Assembly (NCBI GenBank): GCA_030630935.1
Contig: DAOVMD010000063.1
Location: 1-10,681, forward strand
Source of the DNA: Candidatus Mcinerneyibacteriota bacterium
GTDB lineage: Bacteria; AUK180; JAQVHJ01
DNA: 10,681 nt
Reading direction: 5' to 3'
The notes under the pieces were generated by a model, which was not told the origin of the DNA, searched no databases, and worked only from the letters and a program-made list of their open reading frames with translations. Below, in pieces: positions 1 to 7,516 of this stretch; within the stretch, counting starts at the first letter, position 1; every line of letters starts with the position of its first letter. The position numbers were made by a program, and so were the translations under genes.

Positions 1-460
1 AAATATAAATGTCTATTTTACCATAATCATATAATTAATTTAGATATAATTCTGAGTTTAAATATTTATTTTAGCATTCATTCTACTCTTTTAATAATCC
101 CAGTTATCATGTAATCTCTGTTAAAAACCTAATTTTTCTTTTATTTGTTTGATTTTTCTCTGTGTCCTCTGCGGTGAAAATTATTCTTTTTGTTTTTGTT
201 TGCTTTTATTTTTATTTTTAGCGGTGTGTTCAGTGTGTTCAGTGGTTATTTTTTTCCTTTTTCTTAGCTTTATGGAATTAAACTCTAATTTACTTCGGAG
301 TGGTAGTTCTCTGTTTAAAAATCATTTGATTTTACAACATCAAAATGCTAATATGATTCAATAGAAAAAATTAACATATTGACTTAGTAATAACTGTTTT
401 TTTTGAAAACCCTATATATTGGGGGAAAAACCTTCAGTTTATTGCTTTTTTATAAGGAAA
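1..460. other. Non-coding T-rich left flank with degenerate repeats
   Basis: No credible gene is seen. The region lies downstream of the minus-strand peptidase gene that ends at 461. It is strongly T-rich on the plus strand and holds two degenerate copies of a dispersed repeat (158-180 and 229-251, listed separately). A CCC/GGG pair around 410-425 next to A/T runs could act as a weak terminator for the minus-strand operon, but the stem is only three clean pairs plus a mismatched AT core, so it is not called as one. Nothing else recognisable is present in 1-148 or 260-400. Confidence 0.6.
158..253 (+). repeat. Two degenerate copies of a CTCTGTGTCC-type dispersed repeat
   Basis: The core at 158-180 (CTCTGTGTCCTCTGCGGTG followed by AAAA) and a second stretch at 229-251 share the pattern TC-x-GTGT-xx-TC-x-G-x-GGT-x-A, 13 of 23 positions by eye. 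A third relative lies inverted at 9041-9070. Sequences of this CTCTGTGTCC/CTGCGGT type recur between genes in many bacterial draft genomes as far as I recall; their function is not known to me. Family membership is inferred from resemblance, not from a search. Confidence 0.45.
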
Positions 461-2245
461 TCACGTCATTTCCCTAATTAAATTAACCCAACTCTGTATA
501 ATTTGAAAACTCCCCTGCCAGAATTTCTCCGAATTAATATTAATCCCTATTTTATTTAATAATATTGATGGTTTCTCCGAACCGCCTGCAGCTAATATCT
601 TCGTAAATTTCTTTACAAACTTCGTCCCTTCTTCCTTATAAATTGAATATAACGCTAATGAAAGGAGGTCCCCGAAATTATATGCATAGCAATAAAATGG
701 CGACCAGAAAATATGAGAGAGATATGGCCATTCATATTTAAATTCATTTGTCATTGACACAGAATTTCCAAATTGTTCAAGTTGAGTCTTCAGATAAATA
801 TTACTAAGTTCCTCTGCAGAAATTCCCTTCGGGATCAATTCATGTGCGAGCAACTCAAATTTAATAAAGTAATTCTGTCTGCTAATAGTTGAAAAGGATT
901 CTGCAACTCTATCAAAAAGTAATGATTTCTTTTCGTCTTTATCATTTATTTCGTCAAGTAATCTTTCGAACATTAACATTTCAGAAAATGTAGATGCAGT
1001 TTCTGCTAAAGGAAGCGGTTCATCCTGGACCAAAATAGAATGCTTCTTTGAATACATTGCATGTACCCCATGCCCAAGTTCATGTGCCATTGTCAACATT
1101 GCCCCTGTGGTCCCTGTATAGTTCAACAAAATATATGGCGTAAATTTTGAATTAATACTTAAACTGTATGCCCCTGAAATCTTATGTTTCCTTGGATGAT
1201 AGTCAATATGGTTATCATCAAAAATTTTCCTTGCATTTTTATAAAAACCGAGGTCAAATTCTTTAAAAACTTCTAACACCTTTCTTTTTGACTCTTTAAA
1301 CGTATACTTTTTTTCCTTCTTCTTAATTGGTGCATAGATATCATATCGTCTCAGCTTCTTTTGTTTAAGCTCACGGGCTTTGAGTTTGAAATATTCCTGA
1401 TAAATAAACCTGTTCTCCGTACACACTTTCGTTAAAGTCTTAACTGTTTCATCTTCAACAAAGTTCTCAAAATTCCTAAATGAAATAGGTGAAGGATACT
1501 TTCTAATCTTAAAGTTATCATTCCAGTCCCTAACAAGTGATTGATAAATTGTATATAATTTATTAATATTTTTTTTATACTCACCAAGTAAAGATTTATA
1601 TGCAGACCTTCTAACATCAGGATTTGGACTCCGTATGAAAACAAAAAGTTCATCTTCAGAATTTATTACTTTTGGTTTCCCGGTTCGTGTAGTCTTAACT
1701 TCAAATCTGAAATCATTTAGTAGCATTTCATAAAGTTCAAGCAAGGGCTCTTTTAAATATGTATCCTTCCGGGATATAATTCTCTCTATCTTTTCTGATA
1801 AAGTAAATTTCCTTTTCTTCTTAAGGTTTTCAAAGAAAAATTTCAATTCAGGCATGACCTTGAATAATCGCTTTGCATTGGCGTCATCGAGTCTCTTCAT
1901 TCCCTTAATCTTTAAACCCATTAACCAGCTTGTTAGAATAAGCTCAATATCATGTACCAATATTTCTATCTCTTTAACTTGACCTGTAAAATATGAACTC
2001 CTATCCTGATTAATATGTGTATCTGAATATAATTCTGCAAACCAGCAGACCCTCTTTGACTCTTCCAGCAACTTTGAAAAAAGAGCAATTTCTTTTTTAA
2101 AATCCTTTTCTTTAATCTCCGGAGTAAGATTGGAAATACTGCTAAGACAATCTTGTAACCTTGATTTTATATTCTTATGAAAGATATCAAAATCCGACTC
2201 CTTCATTACGTCTGTTAAACGCCAGGTGATACCTTTTTTCTTCAT
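461..2245 (-). CDS. pepF: M3-family oligoendopeptidase F (copy 1)
   Basis: Zinc metallopeptidase of family M3 (PepF clade), expected to cleave short peptides in the cytoplasm; no signal peptide is seen. Of 594 residues, the catalytic signature HELGH lies at 388-392 (His388 and His392 zinc ligands, Glu389 catalytic base). The likely third ligand is Glu415 in LAETASTFSE. The distal active-site segment HIFWSPFYCYAYNFG (from His511, with Tyr518, Tyr520 and Tyr522) carries the His/Tyr residues typical of M3 enzymes. Length is normal for PepF (about 600). The ATG start has only a weak GAGAG ribosome site 3 bases upstream. It begins 12 bases after the DUF362 stop, so it is probably co-transcribed from the promoter at 3390-3418. 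It is clearly paralogous to the gene at 5735-7516, with roughly half of residues identical by eye. The physiological substrate cannot be told. Confidence 0.93.
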   Translation of the reverse strand: MKKKGITWRLTDVMKESDFDIFHKNIKSRLQDCLSSISNLTPEIKEKDFKKEIALFSKLLEESKRVCWFAELYSDTHINQDRSSYFTGQVKEIEILVHDIELILTSWLMGLKIKGMKRLDDANAKRLFKVMPELKFFFENLKKKRKFTLSEKIERIISRKDTYLKEPLLELYEMLLNDFRFEVKTTRTGKPKVINSEDELFVFIRSPNPDVRRSAYKSLLGEYKKNINKLYTIYQSLVRDWNDNFKIRKYPSPISFRNFENFVEDETVKTLTKVCTENRFIYQEYFKLKARELKQKKLRRYDIYAPIKKKEKKYTFKESKRKVLEVFKEFDLGFYKNARKIFDDNHIDYHPRKHKISGAYSLSINSKFTPYILLNYTGTTGAMLTMAHELGHGVHAMYSKKHSILVQDEPLPLAETASTFSEMLMFERLLDEINDKDEKKSLLFDRVAESFSTISRQNYFIKFELLAHELIPKGISAEELSNIYLKTQLEQFGNSVSMTNEFKYEWPYLSHIFWSPFYCYAYNFGDLLSLALYSIYKEEGTKFVKKFTKILAAGGSEKPSILLNKIGININSEKFWQGSFQIIQSWVNLIREMT

Positions 2246-2257
2246 AAACTCTCGCTT

Positions 2258-3346
2258 TTACTTATCTATATCTATTAATAAATATTTCTTGTTTCCCATC
2301 TTTAATTTGTAAGCATATTCAATCTGGTTCTTACCGCTAACTTTATTCACCTTTAAAAATGCATCTTCACAATCGCACATTTTATCAACAAGGTCATGGC
2401 TCGCTTGCTCAATTGCAACGATATCTGTTGATGCAAGAATTCCGATATCTTTAATAAAAGGTTTAGCTGCGTTTGACACACAGTCACAATCGGGAGAGAT
2501 ATTCGCAAGAACATTAATGTAAACCATATGATGATTCTCTGAAATTACCTTTGCATATTCAACTAATTTCTCAAGAAATACTTCATGTGTTTGATTCTTA
2601 GCCGGAACAGTGTAAACTTTTTTTGGACATACTGCAATACATTTTCCGCAGCCGATACACTTACTTTTATCAATTTTAACGGGTTTTAATGTAATTGCAT
2701 TGGGTGCACAGGCCTTGAGACAATCTCCGCAGTTAATACACTCTTTGCCATTATAATCAGGAATAAAAGCCCTATGCATCGCTAATTTCCCTTTCGGTGT
2801 GGCGAAACCCATCGAAACATTCTTAATAGCTCCGCCAAAACCTGCGGATTTATGACCCTTAAAATGTGAATAGATAATAAATGTATCATATTTATTCATA
2901 GTCTTCCCAACTGTCACTGAAGTAAAATACTTTAAACCCTTTGCTTTAAGCTCAACCGCACCAGTCGAATCAAGAATGTCAATTGGAGCGAAATCAAATC
3001 CATGTTCCTTAGCAAGCTTAATGTGGCTATCGGTATATTTTCTCTTGCTCTCGTAAAGAACGTTTGTTTCAACTAATGTTGCATTTATTTTTTTTGTTAA
3101 TCCCTTGATCAATTCAGGATCTAAAAAATACCTGTTCCCCTCTTCCCCAAAATGAACTTTAATCCCTATCTTATCTCCCTTGACACTATCCTTAATCTTT
3201 TCATAAATTTTCAAGACACCGGCTGAAGAAATATCCTTTGTGAAATATACTTTGCTGACTGGCTCAACCCCCTCCCAACAAGATGGTCCAACATGAAACA
3301 AAGTTACGAATACTACTATTAAAAATAATAAATAATTCTTTTTCAT
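2258..3346 (-). CDS. DUF362 protein with two [4Fe-4S] ferredoxin motifs and an N-terminal hydrophobic signal
   Basis: A 362-residue DUF362-family iron-sulfur protein. The DUF362 domain starts near residue 30 and resumes after the ferredoxin insert, ending with the family-like stretch at 284-322 (SPDCDC, then DIGILASTDIVAIEQASHDLV). Two cluster motifs are complete: Cys203-x2-Cys206-x2-Cys209-x3-Cys213 and Cys230-x2-Cys233-x2-Cys236-x3-Cys240-Pro. The first lacks the usual Pro after its last Cys. Extra cysteine pairs lie at 287/289 and 324/326. Residues 1-22 form a Lys-Lys plus hydrophobic segment like a Sec signal or membrane anchor; Cys23 follows GPS, which is not a proper lipobox, and no twin-arginine motif is present. 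The start is supported by GGAGA 7 bases before the ATG and by a consensus promoter about 45 bases upstream. It is the first gene of an operon with pepF copy 1. Electron transfer is inferred; the reaction is unknown. Confidence 0.88.
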   Translation of the reverse strand: MKKNYLLFLIVVFVTLFHVGPSCWEGVEPVSKVYFTKDISSAGVLKIYEKIKDSVKGDKIGIKVHFGEEGNRYFLDPELIKGLTKKINATLVETNVLYESKRKYTDSHIKLAKEHGFDFAPIDILDSTGAVELKAKGLKYFTSVTVGKTMNKYDTFIIYSHFKGHKSAGFGGAIKNVSMGFATPKGKLAMHRAFIPDYNGKECINCGDCLKACAPNAITLKPVKIDKSKCIGCGKCIAVCPKKVYTVPAKNQTHEVFLEKLVEYAKVISENHHMVYINVLANISPDCDCVSNAAKPFIKDIGILASTDIVAIEQASHDLVDKMCDCEDAFLKVNKVSGKNQIEYAYKLKMGNKKYLLIDIDK

Positions 3347-3389
3347 TACTTTTCTCCATGGTTTTACAAACCTTATAATCTTAAAATGT

Positions 3390-3418
3390 ATTATAATTTA
3401 ATATATTGAAAATGTCAA
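3390..3418 (-). promoter_or_regulatory. Consensus sigma70 promoter for the DUF362-pepF operon
   Basis: Reading on the minus strand, TTGACA (3413-3418) is followed after exactly 17 bases by TATAAT (3390-3395). Both hexamers match the consensus fully. Transcription would start near 3383, giving a leader of about 37 bases before the ATG at 3346. Such a perfect promoter suggests strong constitutive expression unless a repressor acts. Confidence 0.85.
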
Positions 3419-3443
3419 GTAAATTTGAAAAATAATCTTTAAA

Positions 3444-3667
3444 TAGGGTGCCGACCCTTTACTTTTTACCTAATAATTTATTTGGTTTTTTTCATAACTA
3501 ACCGTATGCTCGCAAATATTTTCCGGTGCCACCCTATTACTCGGTGCTAATATTTTTATTTAAAAAACTTAGGCATTCCTTGTTAATTATTATAAATACC
3601 ATTATATTCGCAAATATTAAACTTTATTCATTACTCTTCGAGTCATAAGTCATAGGCCGGCACCCTA
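3444..3667. mobile_element. Candidate MITE-like element with terminal inverted repeats and TA ends
   Basis: The left end TAGGGTGCCGACC (3444-3456) is the inverse of the right end GGCCGGCACCCTA (3655-3667) with one mismatch. Similarity continues inward for about 27 bases (about 20 matches by eye). The ends fit a 220-bp element bounded by GGGTGCC and GGCACCC with TA on each side, as expected for insertions that duplicate a TA target. Inside are a direct repeat CGCAAATATT (3511-3520 and 3609-3618) and a further end-like copy GGTGCCACCCTA (3525-3536), so it may be compound. It has no coding capacity. It sits between two divergent promoters without disrupting either. Confidence 0.5.
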
Positions 3668-3694
3668 ACAATGGCAATTTTTTTAATTTTTTTC

Positions 3695-3723
3695 TTGACA
3701 TTTAGTAAAAAATGTGATAGTAT
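3695..3723 (+). promoter_or_regulatory. Promoter of the PLD lipoprotein gene
   Basis: TTGACA (3695-3700), 17-base spacer, TAGTAT (3718-3723, 4 of 6 to consensus). Transcription would begin near 3730, leaving a leader of about 84 bases before the ATG at 3814. The -10 box overlaps a perfect palindrome, described separately. Confidence 0.7.
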
Positions 3724-3732
3724 TAAATACTA
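3718..3732. promoter_or_regulatory. Operator-like 15-bp perfect palindrome over the -10 box
   Basis: TAGTATTAAATACTA is a perfect palindrome of two 7-base arms around a central A, covering the -10 hexamer and the expected start site. The half-site TAGTA occurs again directly at 3703-3707 inside TTTAGTA in the spacer, and inverted as TACTA at 3753-3757 inside TTTACTAAA. Such clustering suggests a dimeric repressor site, but AT-rich palindromes also arise by chance. Confidence 0.45.
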
Positions 3733-3785
3733 AAGGGGTTATAAAAGTTCTTTACTAAATCAACAAAGTTTTTGAAGGAAAAAAT

Positions 3786-3811
3786 CTCCTAGAAATAGGG
3801 GAGGAGGAAGG
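3786..3811 (+). promoter_or_regulatory. Leader hairpin next to a very strong ribosome binding site
   Basis: CTCCTA (3786-3791) can pair with TAGGGG (3796-3801) around a GAAA tetraloop (one G-T pair). It is followed directly by the purine-rich ribosome site GAGGAGGAAGG (3801-3811), 2 bases before the ATG. CTCCT could alternatively pair with AGGAG at 3802-3806 and hide the ribosome site, so the two folds are mutually exclusive. Regulation by this switch is inference. Confidence 0.4.
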
Positions 3812-3813
3812 AT

Positions 3814-4899
3814 ATGTCAACATCCAGGAAGTTGTTTTTGTTAGTTTTAGCTGCATTTTTATTTATCTTTGCAGGTTGTTCTCAAACTGACCTGCTGCCG
3901 ACAGCACCGGTAGTAACCGAAGAAGAACAAATGTTCACACAGGGAACTTCGGGGTCATTTTCAACTTATTATAACCAACCACCAAAAACCAAATACATTG
4001 ACTTAAGAGTAATTGATTTCATTGAAAGCGCCAACTCCACCATTGACATTGCCATGTTCAACATCAATCGACAAAATGTAATTAATGCTTTGATTGCTGC
4101 TAAACAGCGTGGTGTAAATGTGCGAATGGTTACAGAAAATGATTATTATACACGTGCAACATTTAAGCCGTTTTACGATCAAATTGAAGCTGGCGGTATT
4201 CCTGTTGTCCCGGATATCGGAACTGCCTTGATGCATCATAAATTTATTGTTGTTGATGGTCAGAAAGTTTTAACCGGAGCATATAACCTTACAGATGATC
4301 AAACCGAAAATGATAAGAATATGATCATTACAATTAATTCATCACAGTTAGCAGGTTTTTATTTACAGGAATTCAATCAAATGTTTGTAGATAAAAAATT
4401 TCATGGGCAGAAAGAACATATTTCCGGTTCATGTTATGTTGATGGTTGCCTGATTGAAGTTTATTTTTCACCAAAAGTAGGAGCATTAAATGCAATGGGG
4501 AATGCAATTGAGTCTGCTGACTCTAATATTTGGTTTGATATATTTACATTTACCTCAGACGATATCTCCGCTGCGTTAATTCAGGAATATAATTCCGGGG
4601 TATCAGTAAAAGGAACATTTGATAAATGGCAGGCAGGCAGTAGGTATTCTGAATATTTACCAATGTTGAATGCAGGAATCCCCGTCAAGAGAGATACTTA
4701 CTCCGGTTTCCTCCATGAAAAAATTATGGCAATAGATGCTTATACTTCGAAAGATCCGATAGGAATTATCGGTTCATTTAATTGGACCGCTTCAGCAGAT
4801 AACAGCAATGATGAAAATCTTTTAATAATTCATAATAGTTTTGTTGCAAATTCTATTCGTGGGCAGTGTGTATATGTTTATAACAATTGGGCACAGTAA
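3814..4899 (+). CDS. Phospholipase D-like lipoprotein with two HKD motifs
   Basis: A 361-residue exported PLD-superfamily protein. Residues 1-21 form a signal with a positively charged start, a hydrophobic core, and FAGC before Cys22, an acceptable though not classic lipobox (Phe at -3 instead of Leu), so it is probably a lipoprotein. Both catalytic motifs are intact: His141-x-Lys143-x4-Asp148 followed by GAYN (155-158), and His301-x-Lys303-x4-Asp308 followed by GSFNWT (320-325). The protein is therefore a complete pseudo-dimeric PLD of minimal size, like the PLDc_2 nuclease/hydrolase type. Cys207 and Cys212 could form a disulfide. The substrate (phospholipid or nucleic acid) cannot be told from the motifs; an envelope location favours an extracytoplasmic target. 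It is a single-gene unit with its own promoter, an operator-like site and a terminator. Confidence 0.9.
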   Translation: MSTSRKLFLLVLAAFLFIFAGCSQTDLLPTAPVVTEEEQMFTQGTSGSFSTYYNQPPKTKYIDLRVIDFIESANSTIDIAMFNINRQNVINALIAAKQRGVNVRMVTENDYYTRATFKPFYDQIEAGGIPVVPDIGTALMHHKFIVVDGQKVLTGAYNLTDDQTENDKNMIITINSSQLAGFYLQEFNQMFVDKKFHGQKEHISGSCYVDGCLIEVYFSPKVGALNAMGNAIESADSNIWFDIFTFTSDDISAALIQEYNSGVSVKGTFDKWQAGSRYSEYLPMLNAGIPVKRDTYSGFLHEKIMAIDAYTSKDPIGIIGSFNWTASADNSNDENLLIIHNSFVANSIRGQCVYVYNNWAQ

Positions 4900-4924
4900 A
4901 AGTTAGAATAGGATAAAATAATTT

Positions 4925-4958
4925 AAAACCCGGTTATTAATTTAGCCGGGTTTTTTTT
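4925..4958 (+). terminator. Intrinsic terminator of the PLD gene, overlapping the end of trmO
   Basis: A 12-bp stem (4925-4936 with 4943-4954, one G-T pair, core CCCGG/CCGGG) with a 6-base loop is followed by a T run through 4958. It begins 25 bases after the PLD stop codon. The opposing trmO stop codon (4942-4944) lies at the loop edge, so the same structure probably also terminates the minus-strand operon, although the minus-side T tract is weaker. Confidence 0.9.
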
Positions 4959-5718
4959 GCGATGAATTAGGATTATCTATATCTTCAGATAATATATCAT
5001 CTTTTAATTTTCGGATAAATATCCCCATCTCTTCCATAATTTTATCGTGATCATTCAGGTGTTTAAAATCATCAACCTTTTCAATAATAATATTTTCCAG
5101 TTCAAGGAATTTTTTCTGCCCTCCTTCATCTCCAAGCTTTTCTCTTAGTTCGGAAAGGAATCCTTCATCCTCACATAACCGTTCAGCAGACATCTGCTTA
5201 ATCATCTCCAAATCTATTCCCATTACAATTTCTCCTTTTTGAAATCTATTGTCAGATTTAGTTTTTGAAAGTTTATGAATGTGCTTTTCAAGCCAGCCTA
5301 TTTTTACATCCTTACGCGCATCAAACTCAGGAACATACGGTTTAATATCCAGCAAAGGAGTCTCATCAACAATATCTAAATCCATAATATATAAAATATT
5401 TTCGACTACTTTTTCAAGTCGGACAATTGAAATACCGATAGGATTAGGACGGCTTGGTCCTCTTATTGAAAAAATTCCACGCACTTCATCATCCATAAAT
5501 GGCTTGGCTTTTAAGGATACTTTTTTTACACGGTGAAAATAATAAATTAAAATAATATGAGAAAACCCGTCTAAATCTTTTAACCCCTCAGCATATTTCT
5601 GAAAAACTTCAACCGTTCCGGAAGTTCCTTTCGCAGCAGATGCCTGAATAGGAACACCCTCTGTTTTCTTAAAAAAAGAATGGATTACTCCAATAGGAGT
5701 AAATTGAATGTTTTTCAT
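4942..5718 (-). CDS. trmO: TrmO/TsaA-type tRNA N6-methyladenosine methyltransferase with C-terminal extension
   Basis: Members of this family use S-adenosylmethionine to methylate t6A at position 37 of tRNA-Thr(GGU)-type tRNAs (known for E. coli TrmO). The beta-barrel TrmO domain fills residues 4-150: FTPIGVIHS at 6-14, LDGFSHI at 49-55, SRPNPIGIS at 89-97, and the signature DIVDETPLLDIKPYVP at 115-130. After about residue 160 comes a charged, helical-looking tail of about 100 residues (EMIKQMSAERLCEDEGFLSELREKL region) that I do not recognise. E. coli TrmO is about 235 residues with a different C-terminal part. It starts 16 bases after the pepF copy 2 stop, with no clear ribosome site, so translation may rely on coupling. 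The last residues (KKPG) and stop are encoded by the convergent terminator. Confidence 0.85.
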   Translation of the reverse strand: MKNIQFTPIGVIHSFFKKTEGVPIQASAAKGTSGTVEVFQKYAEGLKDLDGFSHIILIYYFHRVKKVSLKAKPFMDDEVRGIFSIRGPSRPNPIGISIVRLEKVVENILYIMDLDIVDETPLLDIKPYVPEFDARKDVKIGWLEKHIHKLSKTKSDNRFQKGEIVMGIDLEMIKQMSAERLCEDEGFLSELREKLGDEGGQKKFLELENIIIEKVDDFKHLNDHDKIMEEMGIFIRKLKDDILSEDIDNPNSSQKKPG

Positions 5719-5734
5719 TAACTTATTTTAAAGT

Positions 5735-7516
5735 TTAAAGTTTCTTTAACATATCAATCCACGTTCTTACTAATTTGAAACTTCCCTGCCAAAATTCCTT
5801 AGAATTAATATCAATCCCCATCTCTCTAAGAAGTCTGGAAGGTTTCTCGGAACCACCTGCGGATAAGATACGTTCAATCTTAGGGATGAATGATTTGCCT
5901 TCCTGTTTATATATTGCATATAATGACATCGATAACAACTCACCAAAATTATAAGCATAGCAATAGAAAGGTGTTCTGAAAATATGTGGAATATAAGTCC
6001 ATTCATACCTGAACTCATTCGGGATAATAATTGAACTACCAAATTGTTCCTTTAGATTATCATAATACAAATCGCAAAGCTCTTCACCTGTTACTCCTTC
6101 GAGTATCTTATTATAAGCTGCAATTTCAAATTTTACAAAATAATTCTGCCTTAGAATGGTAGCAAAAGACCTAGCAATTTTGTCAAAAAGAAAAGCCTTC
6201 TTAGCTTTTTTATCCTTTAATTCAGATATCAATTTATCAAAGACCAGCATCTCCGAAAAAGTCGAAGCGGTCTCTGCAAGGGGGAGAGGTTCTGATCTAA
6301 CTAAAATAGATAATTTATTTGAATATAAAGAATGAATTCCATGACCAAGTTCATGAGCCATCGTCATCATATCACTTGTCTTGCCATTAAAATTTAATAG
6401 AACATATGGTGTAATCTTTGGAGTTACAGTTGCACAAAATGCACCGGAACGTTTTCCTTTTCTCGGATGGGAATCAATGTGATGCTCATCGAAAATCAGT
6501 TTTGCCCTGTTATAAAAACCCGGAGTGAAATTCTTAAATACTTCAAAAACTTTCTTCTTTGCTTCTTTAAAAGTATAATTTGCTGCACCTCCACCAATCG
6601 GAGCATATATATCATAGCGCTTTAATTTTTTTATCTTAAGCTCTCGTGCTTTTAACCTAAAATATTCCTGAAATACTGTTCTGTTCTCTGAGCAAACATC
6701 CATTAATGTCTTAATAGTTCTATCTTCAATATTATTTGAAAAGTTCCTAATTGAAATGGGCGATTTATATTTCCTTGCGGCAGCATTATCTGACCAATCA
6801 CGTACCACAGCCTGATAAATATTAAAGAGTTTGCTAAGATTCTTTTTGTACGGACTGAACATTGCTTGATATGCAGCCTGGCGATGAGCAGGATTATTAC
6901 TGCGAATATACTTTGAAAGTTCAGAGGCAGAATCAACTTTCTTTGGCTTTCGGGATTTTCCAAGTTTGAGCTCATAGGTAAATTCGTTAGTAATCATACT
7001 GTATAATTGTAAGAGGGGGGACTTTAAATTTGTGTTTTTCTTCGTAATAATCTTCTCCTCATCCAAGGGTAAGGAATGCTTCTTACTCTCACGTAAATGC
7101 TCAAGTAAAAAACTGAATTCAGGAAATGCCTTAAATAACCTGTCCGCATTTTTCGTATCCAACTTCTTTAAACCCTTAACTGATAAGCCCTTGGACCAGC
7201 GTTCAAAAATAATTTGAAGCTCAGCTTTCTGAAGAGAAACATCCTTTGATTTACCCTGATAATAAAGAGTTTTATCGTCATTAAGATGAGTAGTAAAATA
7301 GATCATAGAAAAATCTGTGACTCGATAAGATAATGCAATAACCTTTTCAAATTTCTTAATGAAATTCTTGAAATCTTTAACTTTCATATTGGGAGAAAGT
7401 AAATAAATTGCCTTAGAAAGATTCTTTAGTTCTCTTATTGTTTTTTTATGGAATGAATCAAAATCTTTTTCTTTTATTATATCATCAAGATTCCACTTGA
7501 TTGCTTCTTTTCTCAT
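5735..7516 (-). CDS. pepF: M3-family oligoendopeptidase F (copy 2)
   Basis: Second cytoplasmic M3 zinc oligopeptidase, 593 residues with the start used here. A TTG two codons upstream (7522) is open but lies directly against the GAGG ribosome site, whereas the ATG at 7516 is 6 bases from it, so the ATG is preferred. With that start HELGH falls at 388-392 and the presumed third ligand Glu415 in LAETASTFSE, exactly the positions in copy 1. The distal HIFRTPFYCYAYNFG segment (from His511) is also kept. The central block around residues 230-310 and the C-terminus are the most similar to copy 1; the region at 145-160 and the linker near 305-313 differ. It is the middle gene of GNAT-pepF-trmO, 43 bases after the GNAT stop. 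All catalytic residues are intact, so neither copy looks like a dead paralogue. Confidence 0.93.
   Translation of the reverse strand: MRKEAIKWNLDDIIKEKDFDSFHKKTIRELKNLSKAIYLLSPNMKVKDFKNFIKKFEKVIALSYRVTDFSMIYFTTHLNDDKTLYYQGKSKDVSLQKAELQIIFERWSKGLSVKGLKKLDTKNADRLFKAFPEFSFLLEHLRESKKHSLPLDEEKIITKKNTNLKSPLLQLYSMITNEFTYELKLGKSRKPKKVDSASELSKYIRSNNPAHRQAAYQAMFSPYKKNLSKLFNIYQAVVRDWSDNAAARKYKSPISIRNFSNNIEDRTIKTLMDVCSENRTVFQEYFRLKARELKIKKLKRYDIYAPIGGGAANYTFKEAKKKVFEVFKNFTPGFYNRAKLIFDEHHIDSHPRKGKRSGAFCATVTPKITPYVLLNFNGKTSDMMTMAHELGHGIHSLYSNKLSILVRSEPLPLAETASTFSEMLVFDKLISELKDKKAKKAFLFDKIARSFATILRQNYFVKFEIAAYNKILEGVTGEELCDLYYDNLKEQFGSSIIIPNEFRYEWTYIPHIFRTPFYCYAYNFGELLSMSLYAIYKQEGKSFIPKIERILSAGGSEKPSRLLREMGIDINSKEFWQGSFKLVRTWIDMLKKL

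Noticed and set aside
149-364. 71-codon plus-strand frame in the left flank
   Set aside because: Its product is a run of Phe, Leu, Cys and Val caused by T-rich DNA and the dispersed repeat. It has no ribosome site and no family features.
404-428. Terminator for the DUF362-pepF operon
   Set aside because: Only CCC/GGG pairs cleanly, the AT core has a mismatch, and the T tract on the minus strand is short and interrupted.
4003-4239. Antisense frame inside the PLD gene
   Set aside because: It is the shadow of a gene with complete HKD motifs on the other strand, with no signals of its own.
5279-5536. Plus-strand frame opposite trmO
   Set aside because: It overlaps the signature motifs of trmO and has no ribosome site or recognisable product.
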